A stretch of 64,000 nt of DNA. Origin: Rheinheimera pacifica (GTDB lineage Bacteria; Pseudomonadota; Gammaproteobacteria; Enterobacterales; Alteromonadaceae). The notes under the pieces are model-generated. The model saw only the letters and a list, made by a program, of their open reading frames with translations, was not told the DNA's origin and did no database searches. Location of the stretch: the NCBI RefSeq assembly GCF_900108485.1, contig NZ_FNXF01000014.1, positions 1-64,000 on the forward strand, given 5' to 3'. The position numbers and the translations under genes are program-made. Numbering within the stretch: position 1 is the first letter of the stretch; each line of letters begins with the position of its first letter. Positions 38,894 through 48,170 of this stretch are shown piece by piece.

Positions 38894-41800
38894 CTACACT
38901 ACGAATTCTTTAGATTCCTCACTATTTGTATTGTGAGCTTCTTTATTTTTATCACCCAATGACATGTATAGCAATGGAACTAGAATCAAAGATGCAAAAG
39001 TCGATATCAATAATGCAAATGCAAGTGAAATGGCCATAGGTGCTACATATTGGCCCTGTAAACTGGACTCAAACATAATTGGGATTAAGCCTACAAATGT
39101 AGTAACAGAAGTCAGCAAAATTGGACGGAATCTAGTCTTTACTGCGGCAAAAACAGCGTCAATTCTTTTAAAACCTTGTTCAGTTAAGGTATTAATTGCG
39201 CAGACTAATACAAGCGAGTCATTTATCATGACACCAATTGCGGCAATTACACCAAACAAGCTAAACAAGCTAAAATTATAACCGAATAGTAAATGGCCCC
39301 ACACCGCGCCAATTATACCGAAAGGCACTACTGATAGAACTAAGAGCGGTTGCACATAACTTTTTAATGGAATTGCTAAAAGCGTAAATACAAGGATCAG
39401 TGCCACGATTGAAAATTGCATCATCTGACTTTGTTGCGCAGCCCGTTCTTTAAAAGAGCCAGCTAACGAAGTCTTAACTGTTTTGTGTTTACTGAGAATG
39501 CTTGGCAGAATATTGTCACTGATATGCCCTGTTACCTGTGTTGCGGTAGTGATAGTGGTGTCAACATCAGCGAGTACTAATACAGAACGAAATCCATCTT
39601 CACGTCTAATAGAGCGCATTGCCACATCTTCATTAATCACTGCAATATCACCAAGCCGCACTTCGTGTCCCGCAGGCGTGAAAATAAGGGTCTCTCTCAG
39701 AGCAGAACGTTGTGAACGAACATTGTCAGGATACCTCACCATAACACGGATATCCCTGCCATCGCGATTCATCCTTTGCGCCTCAAACCCGTGAAAACCG
39801 GCATTGATTTGCTGCGCAACTATTACCGGTGTTAATCCCATGCTATAGGCAATAGGTTTCAAATCAAAAGTCAGTTTTTTAACCGCAGGGTTAATCGTCG
39901 AGGTGACATTATAAACCCCCTCCAGTTCGCTAACCTTTTCCACTAATTCTAACGCAGCATTGCTGAGCTGCTCAAAATCATTGCCGAAGAAGCGATAGCC
40001 AATAGCGCCCCCCTCAGTGTTAGCAATCGCCTCATCTTGGATCTTAATCGAATATACTCCCGGAATCACAGACATTCTACCGTACCATAAACGTGAAAGC
40101 TCAAAGGCATCTATAGAACGAGCATTTTCGCCCACCAACTCAACAAGTAATTCTCCTCTTCCCCTGCGGCTTACGTACGTGAGAATGTTTGCCACGACAT
40201 TTTGCCCTGTTAAAACTTCTGCAGACTTGTTCGTTTCCCAGACGATATTCTCTATCTCTCGCATGATGTGTTGGGTTTGTTCTTCTGTCACAAGGTTGTT
40301 CATAACTACAGAGATTTTGGGAGTATCGGCCGCCACTTTAGGTAGGTGAACTGGTTTGATGACCTGACTGGTAAGCATACTGACTGAAATTATTAGCGCC
40401 CCAAGAAATAAACTCATGGTGAGAGCTTTTGCATTTATACAACGACGCAACATAGGTAAATAGCGGTTTTCAATAAACCTCATGAGACCGGAATCCACTT
40501 TTTGACGCCAGTGATTAGCTGGTAAAGGGTCTAATTGAGTGTGGGCAAGGTGGCTCGGAAGAATAAGTCTGGATTCCAGTAAACTAAACAGCAAACAAAT
40601 AATTACGACGGCTGCCAGATCAATAAACTGCCCTGAATCGTTGCCATCTGCAAATAGCATTGGCATGAATACCGCAATAGTTGTCAAAATACCAAAGGTT
40701 ACAGGCGTAGAGACTCTCTTAACACCCGCCACAATACTTTCGACGCTGTGCCCTTTTTCTGAAGACTCTTTATAAGCGCTCTCCGCAATAACGACAGCAT
40801 CGTCAACGACAATTCCCAGAACCATAATAAAGGCAAATAACGTAGTCACGTTTATCAAAATACCAAAGGTATACATCAACATAACCGTTCCGAGCAGCAC
40901 CACCGGCAAACCTAACATAACCCATCCAGCGACCCGGAATCGCAAAAATATGGCTAAAACCAAAAATACCAATACGGCGCCCTGAACAAGATTTTTCAAC
41001 ATCATATCAATTCGTTGGTCAAGGTAAGTCGTGGTGTCATCGAGCATCACCAGCTCTACTCCTGCCGGAAGTTTTGCCGACTTGTCGGCGACATAAAGTT
41101 TCAAGCTCTCTGCCACCAGAGGCATGGAGTCTTTTTCCGTGGCATAGATTTCTAAAGAAGTTGCGGGTTTTGAGTTGAACTGACTGTAACGAATTCCTTC
41201 GGCAAAAGTATCGCTGATATTAGCAATATCTGACAGCACGACTCGCTGACCTGACTCCCCGACTATAATAGGAATATTGCCAAATTCTTCGGCACTGTAG
41301 GCCTGGCCTTCGTGGCGGATAAATAATTCAGAACCTTTTGTACGAATTTTTCCCGCCGAGACATTTTGCGAAAAACGGACAATTTGATTGGCGATAAACT
41401 CTAATGTAATTCCGAACTTACGCAACATAAGAGGATCGATTTCGATCGCAACCTCATTTTCAGGTAAGGTAAGGAAATCAACAACATGAACATTATCCAA
41501 TTGTAACAGTTCAGTACGAATTTCACTGCCAAGCTTTTTGAATACCAGCGGACTTAGAGGACCAGTCAATACCAAACGCATGACGGGCTGATGCCAATGA
41601 AAGCGATCAATGATTAGAGGCTCCATGTTTACCGGGAAGGTCGGAATAGCATCAAGTTTGCGCTGGATATCTTGTACAACCGAATCTACCGACACATCCT
41701 TTTTCACCTCCAGAATGAAAACGGCCGAACCTTCACCAGAGCCAGAAATAACTTTCGTAATTTCAGGAATGTTCTTTAAAGATTCCTCTATTTTTACCGT

Positions 41801-42001
41801 TATGCCTTCTTCAACTTCTTCCGGACCTGCGCCAGGCCATTTAACGTTAATAGAAATTTTAGCAATTTCGGAAGTAGAGAAAAGTTGCCGTTTTATATTA
41901 TTCCAACTTACTAGTCCCATGATGATGATGAAAATCATCAACAAGTTTGCGGCTACAGAATTGTTGGCAAAATACCCTGTTATTCCGCTTCTTTGCATCA
42001 C
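38894..42001 (-). CDS. RND (HAE1/AcrB-type) inner-membrane efflux pump
   Basis: 1,035 residues, full length for the AcrB/HAE1 family. It has an N-terminal transmembrane helix, two large periplasmic loops and twelve predicted helices, including GIVVDDAVVIAE, the family motif with the proton-relay Asp pair in TM4. It is a proton-driven exporter pairing with the adaptor encoded just upstream (4-nt ATGA overlap); a TolC-type channel is not in the window. Its position in the accessory region suggests export of, or self-protection from, the lipopeptide, but this is inference. The stop TAG falls exactly at the terminal sequence of the adjoining IS3 remnant, so the last residues may have been set by the insertion. 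Confidence 0.93.
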   Translation of the reverse strand: MMQRSGITGYFANNSVAANLLMIFIIIMGLVSWNNIKRQLFSTSEIAKISINVKWPGAGPEEVEEGITVKIEESLKNIPEITKVISGSGEGSAVFILEVKKDVSVDSVVQDIQRKLDAIPTFPVNMEPLIIDRFHWHQPVMRLVLTGPLSPLVFKKLGSEIRTELLQLDNVHVVDFLTLPENEVAIEIDPLMLRKFGITLEFIANQIVRFSQNVSAGKIRTKGSELFIRHEGQAYSAEEFGNIPIIVGESGQRVVLSDIANISDTFAEGIRYSQFNSKPATSLEIYATEKDSMPLVAESLKLYVADKSAKLPAGVELVMLDDTTTYLDQRIDMMLKNLVQGAVLVFLVLAIFLRFRVAGWVMLGLPVVLLGTVMLMYTFGILINVTTLFAFIMVLGIVVDDAVVIAESAYKESSEKGHSVESIVAGVKRVSTPVTFGILTTIAVFMPMLFADGNDSGQFIDLAAVVIICLLFSLLESRLILPSHLAHTQLDPLPANHWRQKVDSGLMRFIENRYLPMLRRCINAKALTMSLFLGALIISVSMLTSQVIKPVHLPKVAADTPKISVVMNNLVTEEQTQHIMREIENIVWETNKSAEVLTGQNVVANILTYVSRRGRGELLVELVGENARSIDAFELSRLWYGRMSVIPGVYSIKIQDEAIANTEGGAIGYRFFGNDFEQLSNAALELVEKVSELEGVYNVTSTINPAVKKLTFDLKPIAYSMGLTPVIVAQQINAGFHGFEAQRMNRDGRDIRVMVRYPDNVRSQRSALRETLIFTPAGHEVRLGDIAVINEDVAMRSIRREDGFRSVLVLADVDTTITTATQVTGHISDNILPSILSKHKTVKTSLAGSFKERAAQQSQMMQFSIVALILVFTLLAIPLKSYVQPLLVLSVVPFGIIGAVWGHLLFGYNFSLFSLFGVIAAIGVMINDSLVLVCAINTLTEQGFKRIDAVFAAVKTRFRPILLTSVTTFVGLIPIMFESSLQGQYVAPMAISLAFALLISTFASLILVPLLYMSLGDKNKEAHNTNSEESKEFVV

Positions 42002-43164
42002 AAATCTCCGCTGGCACTGTGCGTAGAAACAATAGATTTAACAGCTTTAACACGAGTTCCATTGGTTGGATAGTCAGGTAGAGTTTTGGCAAGTCTTTCG
42101 CCGTCATTAATTTTTCCTCGAACGTATACCAGTTCCTGTTCTTCTCTCAGCACTTCCACTTCTCGTGACTGCAATTGATCTTCTTCATTGATTAACCAAA
42201 TTTTATTGTCGTCGAGTAAATGCTGAGGAATTGCGTAAACGTTTTGTAGCAATGGCCCCTGCAGTTCGGCTTCAACAAATGACCCGAATTTTAATCTTGC
42301 CTCCGAGAATCCGTTGTCGGTTTCAACCAAATACGGATCTTCAATTATAGCCACTACCTGCTGCATGCGTGTTCGCTGTTCGACGTAGGCTAGCACACCT
42401 TCAAAGCGCGCGGTTCTTACTACATTTCGATTTGATGTGTCTGTGACCCGGATTTCACTGGATGAGTATTTCATAGTATTTGCAATAAAAGGAGCGTCGT
42501 ACATAGCAACAGGTAATATCACCCGAGCTTTAGTTGCATTGAAAAGTGTTGCAACAGATTCACCTGATGCAATGACCTGACCGACACCAACATTCAACTC
42601 TCTAATTACCGCAGTATAGGGTGCAACTACATTGGTCCGAGCCAGGTCACGTTTTGCAATTTGAAGTGCAGCGTTTGCCGAGTCCACTCTGGCTTTAGCT
42701 GCGGCAAGTTGAGGTACGCGCAGGGCAAGTGGTGAGGCAGTATCCAATCTGTCACGCAATTGCACTCGTGCTACATCGGCCGTTGCCATTGCCTCCAGAT
42801 ACTGAGCTTCAGCTAACGCCAACTCTGCCGCTGCAGCCGCCACCGGCGGTTCGTAATCTGCTGGATCGAGTTTAAGTATTATGGTTCCCGCCTGAACCAC
42901 TTTGCCAATTTCAAAGTCGGGGTGAACGTATTCCACTCTGCCTGCAACCTGACTAGCAAGTGAAGTTTGTTGCCACGGTTCCAATTGCCCCCAGGCTTTA
43001 ACGATGACTTGGTGGTCAACGGCATTTAGGGTTTCAAAAGTGACTTGCTGAACGAATTTATCTTTGGCGGTTACCGTAGCGTTGGAATTGCTGCTATGCA
43101 ACCAAACGGACACTAAGACAGACATTATTATTGGTATTGCTGACTTGAAATAATACAGTTTCAT
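41998..43164 (-). CDS. RND efflux periplasmic adaptor (membrane fusion protein)
   Basis: 388 residues. An N-terminal hydrophobic segment (about 8-24) anchors or exports the protein. The order is then a lipoyl-like half (VAGRVEYVHPDFEIGKVVQAG), an alpha-helical hairpin (about 110-170, Ala/Leu/Gln-rich), the second lipoyl-like half (APYTAVIRELNVGVGQVIASG) and beta-barrel and membrane-proximal regions. This is the HlyD/AcrA-type adaptor that links the RND pump to an outer-membrane channel. The stop overlaps the pump's ATG by 4 nt, so the pair is translationally coupled. No regulator is adjacent; a palindrome at 43,369-43,388 lies about 205 nt upstream. Confidence 0.92.
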   Translation of the reverse strand: MKLYYFKSAIPIIMSVLVSVWLHSSNSNATVTAKDKFVQQVTFETLNAVDHQVIVKAWGQLEPWQQTSLASQVAGRVEYVHPDFEIGKVVQAGTIILKLDPADYEPPVAAAAAELALAEAQYLEAMATADVARVQLRDRLDTASPLALRVPQLAAAKARVDSANAALQIAKRDLARTNVVAPYTAVIRELNVGVGQVIASGESVATLFNATKARVILPVAMYDAPFIANTMKYSSSEIRVTDTSNRNVVRTARFEGVLAYVEQRTRMQQVVAIIEDPYLVETDNGFSEARLKFGSFVEAELQGPLLQNVYAIPQHLLDDNKIWLINEEDQLQSREVEVLREEQELVYVRGKINDGERLAKTLPDYPTNGTRVKAVKSIVSTHSASGDL

Positions 43165-43368
43165 GAACGTCTCTACTTCAATTTTAACAATTTAATTGTT
43201 CCGAATAAACCTTACTAAGTCAAATATAAGCAGGTAACGTCCTCAACATAGCAATTTTACCAAAATTTTTTAACTGATTTAGGTCAACATGGTCAATTAA
43301 GATCACCCCACCTTGATAACATCCAACCAAAGCCTCTGAAAGTTAGCCGGTTATAGGATGTTATTACT

Positions 43369-43388
43369 AATGGGATACTAATCCCATT
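43369..43388. promoter_or_regulatory. Perfect inverted repeat upstream of the efflux pair
   Basis: AATGGGAT and ATCCCATT are 8-bp perfect arms around ACTA, between the phosphopantetheinyl transferase stop and the adaptor start. No T-run follows on the minus strand, so a regulator site is as likely as a weak terminator of the transferase gene. Confidence 0.35.
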
Positions 43389-43451
43389 GAATTTAAAAGT
43401 AAACGCTTTGCGGAAACCAGTTAAAAAAGAAAATTATTTGAAATATTGTTT

Positions 43452-44474
43452 TTAAATAACTGCTCCCGCGCGCAATCTCGCTCCGCGTAATTCTAGTAAA
43501 AATGTAAACAACACCCCCTCAAGATAATCCCATTGACAGGTAAACTCTCTACCTTTGACTAACCCTGGAGACAAATTTTCTGTTAGTGTCATAAACAATG
43601 TTCGCGTTGAAACAGAGAGCTGAGTTATTCGAACTGCCTCAAATCCAAAATAATGACCGACGTCTTTGTGAATCGCTTTGAATAAAGTTTCTTTGGCAGA
43701 AAAAGCCAAGGAAACCACAAATTCGAACGTTAAACCACAATTAAGCGCAATGGGAATTTCATCTTTCCTTAAGACCTGTTGACTAACAGAGTAGGCAGTA
43801 GACCGGCATAGCGGTAATTCGATATCAATACCAATGTACCTTGTCGATTCAGAGTTTGAAATAGCACACATCACCATGTCCGACGTATGCGAGATGGAAC
43901 CAGAGATACCACTTGGCCAAACAGGGCTTCGATTTCGCCCTATACCGATATCTGCAAAAGACAGACCGAAATCCTTCAGGATCGTTTTCGCGAGATACCG
44001 ACCAATAAGGTATTCAGCTTTACGAGAATCCACTGCTTTTGACAACGTAGACGGAAAATTCACATTCAAAGCTGGGTAATACTCATCAACGTATTTTGAC
44101 TTGTCAAAATGGCAATATAGAATTTTTACACTGTTATCCAGGAAATCCATCTCATCCAGTTTGTATTCCAGCACATTAAAGATAAATCCATTCATAACTA
44201 CCGCCACATCTACTCTTCCTTTTATACGAAAATACTGTTCAGTTGTACAAACTTCCATTACCCGACAAATCAGCCTGACCGTATACTGCCCTACATATTC
44301 GCTTATCAGAGCGTACTTTACTCCTGCTGCTTGGCAAAGTGATCTGGACCGAATATCAGACCAGATGTGCGTTTGATAAGCACCGCAAAAAAACCTGCCG
44401 GCTATTAATACGTTTGATTGCAGCTTGCATGTTTCGGATGAGTACGAATACTCATTCTTGCCCAATCCAATCAT
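43452..44474 (-). CDS. 4'-phosphopantetheinyl transferase, Sfp/EntD type
   Basis: Transfers phosphopantetheine from CoA to the Ser of carrier domains, required to activate the roughly eight T/ACP domains encoded in this window. The Mg-binding motif GIDIE lies near residue 215 and the catalytic FSAKETLFKA near 256. EntD-like sequence (CHFDKSKY, RKAEYLIGRY) begins about 115 residues in. The start is uncertain. The frame is open to a TTG at 44,531; the first ATG is 44,474 (used here); ATGs at 44,195 and 44,150 would give a protein of normal EntD length. The ~110-residue N-terminal extension has no recognisable domain. The gene sits at the right end of the accessory region, beside the tRNA fragment. 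Confidence 0.85.
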   Translation of the reverse strand: MIGLGKNEYSYSSETCKLQSNVLIAGRFFCGAYQTHIWSDIRSRSLCQAAGVKYALISEYVGQYTVRLICRVMEVCTTEQYFRIKGRVDVAVVMNGFIFNVLEYKLDEMDFLDNSVKILYCHFDKSKYVDEYYPALNVNFPSTLSKAVDSRKAEYLIGRYLAKTILKDFGLSFADIGIGRNRSPVWPSGISGSISHTSDMVMCAISNSESTRYIGIDIELPLCRSTAYSVSQQVLRKDEIPIALNCGLTFEFVVSLAFSAKETLFKAIHKDVGHYFGFEAVRITQLSVSTRTLFMTLTENLSPGLVKGREFTCQWDYLEGVLFTFLLELRGARLRAGAVI

Positions 44475-45079
44475 TTTTAGCCATGTTCCCAAATCGCTGT
44501 CCGGTTTAATTATTACTGGCAAGACTGTCAATCAACACTAATTCACCAATCCAAAAGCAGTGCCAATATCCTGATTCAAAAAATTATCTCAGCCTTTGCA
44601 ACGCGACAACTTTATTAGTTTTCGATGTAAAATATTTTGTCATTACGCTGCGCACATGAAAACCCTCTTTTTAGGGTGCCAAACGCATTTGCGATTTTGT
44701 TGCTGAAAAATTCAGGGTCTATTTTGGCGAAAATAAAGGCTGTTTTATGCCGGCACTTTTTCAATAATACCTTCGGAAAACTAGCGCCGGTAACACTTGC
44801 CCGCTGTCATGAATTTGACTATAGTCGACTGCAGCGCAAAAAAGCGCAAAACGTTACTAAACCCAAGCAAACATTTTTGCACCACAGATAGCACCACAGC
44901 AAAAAATATTGGCTCTAAGGCCTGATATACCTAAAGGTTCGATTCCTGCTGGGGCAGCCATATAAAACTTCATTGCAAACTTTAATCGACCTGCCGGCAA
45001 ACTTGATTTTAAAGCCTTTAATGTCCATTCTGGGCTAAGTAATCTTTTACTTAAGATTGGCAACTAAAGGGCATTGCAG
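44475..45079. other. Intergenic region at island/core border
   Basis: About 600 nt between the phosphopantetheinyl transferase and the pirin gene. Short open frames here have no recognisable protein features. The only identifiable element is the tRNA 3' fragment at 44,935-44,960. The pirin promoter should lie in the last ~110 nt. Confidence 0.55.
44935..44960 (+). other. tRNA 3'-end fragment, putative island attachment site (att)
   Basis: The 26 nt comprise GGTTCGATTCC (T-arm with its loop), the T-stem 3' strand CCTGC, a 7-nt acceptor strand TGGGGCA, discriminator G and CCA. Immediately upstream the T-stem 5' strand is already mismatched (AAAGG where GCAGG is expected), and no 5' acceptor TGCCCCA lies within 100 nt, so it is a fragment and not a tRNA gene. 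Such fragments mark the distal end of elements integrated into a tRNA 3' end. The G discriminator would fit tRNA-Asn, Asp, Gln or Ser; identity is not resolved. Confidence 0.7.
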
Positions 45080-45994
45080 ATGAGCGTTGAAACAGAAAAT
45101 ACTGAACTTGAATGCGATATTAATCAGGGTTGTGACGCTATTGAGCTGATCATACAACCACATGAAACCGATTTAGGTGAGTTTAAGGTTAAGCGCACTT
45201 TACCTACCCGGCAGCGTAAAATGGTGGGGCCCTGGATATTCTTTGATCATATAGGGCCAGCTGATTTTGCACCAGACTCCGGCATTAATATAAGGCCGCA
45301 CCCACATATTAACCTGGCAACCGTTACCTACCTGCTTGAAGGGGAAATACTGCACCGCGATTCGCTGGGCAGTTACCAGACTATTACACCCGGTGATATT
45401 AATTTAATGGTGGCAGGCCGCGGTATTGCGCACTCAGAGCGCGAGCGGCCAGAAGTGCGCAGCAGCGCGCACCGGCTGCACGGTTTTCAGCTTTGGCTGG
45501 CTCTGCCGATACAAGATGAAGAAATTGCACCGGCGTTTTATCACTACCCTAAGCGCGATATTCCGGCGAAAACCGTTGATGGTGTAGCGCTGCGGGTGCT
45601 TATGGGCGAAGCCTATGGTATAAAATCGCCGGTAAAAACCTATGCCCACACTTTGTATATTGAGGCACACCTGCAACCCGGCCAGTCGCTCACTCTGCCC
45701 GATTGCGAAGAGCGTGCGGTGTATGTGGCTAAAGGCCAGTTGCAGGTAAAAGACACGTTGGTGCCAGAGTTTAGTATGGTGGTGTTTTCTGCCGCTAAGG
45801 GCGTCACTATTACCGCCAATCAGGATAGCCGAATTGCTATTATTGGCGGCGAAAATATTGGCCCGCGTTTTATCAACTGGAATTTTATTTCCAGCCGTAA
45901 AGAGCGCATAGAGCAAGCAAGGCAAGACTGGGCTGCTGGCCGCTTTGCTAAAGTAGTGGGTGATGAGGAAGAATTTATCCCGTTACCGGAATAA
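45080..45994 (+). CDS. Pirin-family cupin protein
   Basis: 304 residues of the pirin bicupin family. The N-terminal cupin holds the metal-site pattern in RPHPHINLATVTYLLEGE and the conserved GRGIAHSERE. The second cupin half contains ERAVYVAKGQLQV. Some bacterial pirins (YhhW) oxidise quercetin and others bind partner enzymes; the function here is not determined. The start is the ATG at 45,080, with AAAGG about 9 nt upstream; a TTG two codons earlier is less likely. It is the first core gene right of the putative attachment site and is followed by a strong hairpin terminator. Confidence 0.88.
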   Translation: MSVETENTELECDINQGCDAIELIIQPHETDLGEFKVKRTLPTRQRKMVGPWIFFDHIGPADFAPDSGINIRPHPHINLATVTYLLEGEILHRDSLGSYQTITPGDINLMVAGRGIAHSERERPEVRSSAHRLHGFQLWLALPIQDEEIAPAFYHYPKRDIPAKTVDGVALRVLMGEAYGIKSPVKTYAHTLYIEAHLQPGQSLTLPDCEERAVYVAKGQLQVKDTLVPEFSMVVFSAAKGVTITANQDSRIAIIGGENIGPRFINWNFISSRKERIEQARQDWAAGRFAKVVGDEEEFIPLPE

Positions 45995-46021
45995 CTACGG
46001 CCCGGAATCAAGCCGTTATAG

Positions 46022-46053
46022 CCGCCAGACGAAAATGCGTCTGGCGGGGTTTT
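46022..46053 (+). terminator. Rho-independent terminator after the pirin gene
   Basis: CCGCCAGACG pairs perfectly with CGTCTGGCGG around AAAATG and is followed by GGTTTT. It also lies just beyond the stop of the convergent Gcr gene, so it may act in both directions. Confidence 0.85.
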
Positions 46054-46056
46054 ATA

Positions 46057-48087
46057 TTAGTGCTTATTTGCTGCTTTGCTATCGGTTCTGTCAGCTTCAG
46101 CCAGCGTTTGCCGTATCATATCAACCGGAAAAAACACCTGCAGAGGCTGCTGTTTTGCTTGCTCCCAAATACTTTTAAGCAGTAAACGAAACCGGCTTAT
46201 TTTAGTACCACGCGCCCGCAGGGCGATAGTTAGCGCCAGCGTAAAGCTAACCCATAAATTAACAAAGCCAATCAGCAATACAAACACCAGGTGCAGCAAA
46301 AAATTCAGTATACCGATTTCCCCACTTACGGCGCTGTAACCTAAATTAGCCGATGAAAACGCCACATGGCGGATATCCAGTGGTAAACCGGTTAAATACC
46401 CCAGATAGCCAGTCATGCCCAGTAGCACACCAAAGAAAAAATTTCCGGCCAGCGCGCCATAGTTATCATGCAGGTAATCGGCAAAACGCTGCCGGCAATT
46501 GTCTGACAGCAGGCGTTTTAACAGTGGATGGTGGTACAAACGCAATCTCAGCTCAAGGCAGTTGGCGCGGTTATCAAAAAAACCGGCAATAATACCGGCG
46601 CAAAATAGCCAGACACCGGCAATAGCGGCATAAAACAATGCCAGCCCGCTAACCGGTGACAACGATTTAAGCTGGTATGCCACCATCTCAGTATTCAATA
46701 GTGGTATGCCGGTTATCACTACTGTAAGCAAAGCAATACTGCTAGCCAGCAATACCGCACTACTGACGTTACCCCATACCGCAGCCCACTGCGAGCGGTT
46801 TACGTCGATCAGCAAGCCAGCCAGTTTTCGGTTTACTGCCCTGCCGTTTTCGCCGCGCTCTACTTCCTGCGCAAAGCTGGCGGCCGTCATCGCGGGCTGT
46901 TTGGTGGCGATGGTAAAGTGCAGCATATGCACCAGCACAAAACCCAGGCCATAGTTAAGGCTAACCAGTAACGATTTATGTAACGGACTAAAGCCCTGAC
47001 CTTCAACATAAATTTTAATCAGCGCCATCAGCGCAATAATAACGCCGGCACCTGCTGCTGAGCGCATCAGGGTGAAAAACTCTGCCCTGGAGCGGGTAAT
47101 GTAATGCTCACCATGGCCACTTTTATTAATGGTGATACTTTTTGACAGCATCTGGGTACTGCTGCGCCACAATGCTGAAATACTGTTGTGCTCGCCGCTG
47201 GCTTCAACCAGTACCATTAGCATCACCTGCACTTTAACCGGCTGAGTGTCAGCATCGCTGGTAAGAACATCCAGCAGCATGTCGATGCGATCGAGCGTTT
47301 GCTCCAGCCGCTCCAGCAAATGCGCTACCGACACTGAACTGCCTACACCGGCACCACGACGCCGTAAGCGTTCTACCTGCTCACGTGATTGCTGCATCAT
47401 TACCTGTAAATGTGCGGTGTCGTGCAATGCTACATCCGGCTCAATCAACCGGCGCCGGCCACTTTCCACAAACAGATTCATCTCGCGGCTTAGCGCGATA
47501 AAAGGTGAGTCAATACTGCTAAGGCGCCGGTCCAGCCGCATCAGATCAGGTTCAATTTCTTCAGCCGCAACCCAGATAGCCAGCATTTCCAGTGCGTATA
47601 AACTTTCTTCACGAAAATGCGCGGTCATTTTCTGCAATGCACCGGCGCTGCAATGCTGAGCAATTAAACTAAAGCAGGCCAGCACATCATCTTTATTGAG
47701 CTTATGCAGCCAGCGGGCGTCACTTTTACCGTCGCACATTTGCACCAGCACATCAGCAAAATCATTCTGATCCCGCGGGGCCGGATTAAAACGTTCGTAT
47801 AGCCGCGAGCCCATTTCGCGCAAAAAGCCAGAGCGGGAAAATAAGCCTAAGTTAACCAGTGCCGGGTAAATATTTACTTCGCCCAGCCAGTTAAACAGCA
47901 CATCGCCTATCTCTGCACTGTGGCGCGGGTTATTTTGCAATGCTTCACGTAATTTTGCTGCCCGTTGCGCCGGCTCAGTACCAAACTCACTGTAACTGAG
48001 CCAGTCGATCAAGGTGCTGAGTAAAGTAACAGGACACGGCTGCGCCGACAGGCTTCTTACCAGCGCCACTGCGCTCAGTGTATCCAT
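46057..48087 (-). CDS. Gcr-family membrane protein (annotated as site-specific recombinase)
   Basis: 676 residues matching the family usually named site-specific recombinase Gcr (Pfam SpecificRecomb). The N-terminal ~320 residues are soluble and helix-rich. The C-terminal half has about six to seven hydrophobic segments, for example FFTLMRSAAGAGVIIALMAL and two pairs near the C-terminus. No serine- or tyrosine-recombinase catalytic motif can be seen, and the multi-helix membrane topology argues against DNA recombinase activity; the name is historical. It stands alone on the minus strand with GGAG before the ATG. Confidence 0.82.
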   Translation of the reverse strand: MDTLSAVALVRSLSAQPCPVTLLSTLIDWLSYSEFGTEPAQRAAKLREALQNNPRHSAEIGDVLFNWLGEVNIYPALVNLGLFSRSGFLREMGSRLYERFNPAPRDQNDFADVLVQMCDGKSDARWLHKLNKDDVLACFSLIAQHCSAGALQKMTAHFREESLYALEMLAIWVAAEEIEPDLMRLDRRLSSIDSPFIALSREMNLFVESGRRRLIEPDVALHDTAHLQVMMQQSREQVERLRRRGAGVGSSVSVAHLLERLEQTLDRIDMLLDVLTSDADTQPVKVQVMLMVLVEASGEHNSISALWRSSTQMLSKSITINKSGHGEHYITRSRAEFFTLMRSAAGAGVIIALMALIKIYVEGQGFSPLHKSLLVSLNYGLGFVLVHMLHFTIATKQPAMTAASFAQEVERGENGRAVNRKLAGLLIDVNRSQWAAVWGNVSSAVLLASSIALLTVVITGIPLLNTEMVAYQLKSLSPVSGLALFYAAIAGVWLFCAGIIAGFFDNRANCLELRLRLYHHPLLKRLLSDNCRQRFADYLHDNYGALAGNFFFGVLLGMTGYLGYLTGLPLDIRHVAFSSANLGYSAVSGEIGILNFLLHLVFVLLIGFVNLWVSFTLALTIALRARGTKISRFRLLLKSIWEQAKQQPLQVFFPVDMIRQTLAEADRTDSKAANKH

Positions 48088-48170
48088 GCATGTTCTCCGC
48101 AGCTTAAAGATCCGGCGCTGATAATACCCGTATCAGGGGGCCAAATGCCAGTTTAGCAACGGATGAGTGG

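Noticed and set aside
44885-44960. A complete tRNA gene ending at 44,960
   Set aside because: No 5' acceptor strand complementary to TGGGGCA, no D-arm or anticodon arm; the T-stem 5' strand is already mismatched.
44637-45063. Short open frames on both strands between the phosphopantetheinyl transferase and pirin genes
   Set aside because: No recognisable protein features. The minus-strand frame is translated across the tRNA 3' fragment, a common source of spurious calls.
46434-46954. Plus-strand open frames inside the Gcr gene
   Set aside because: Antisense shadows of a well-supported long coding frame with no ribosome binding site or family resemblance.
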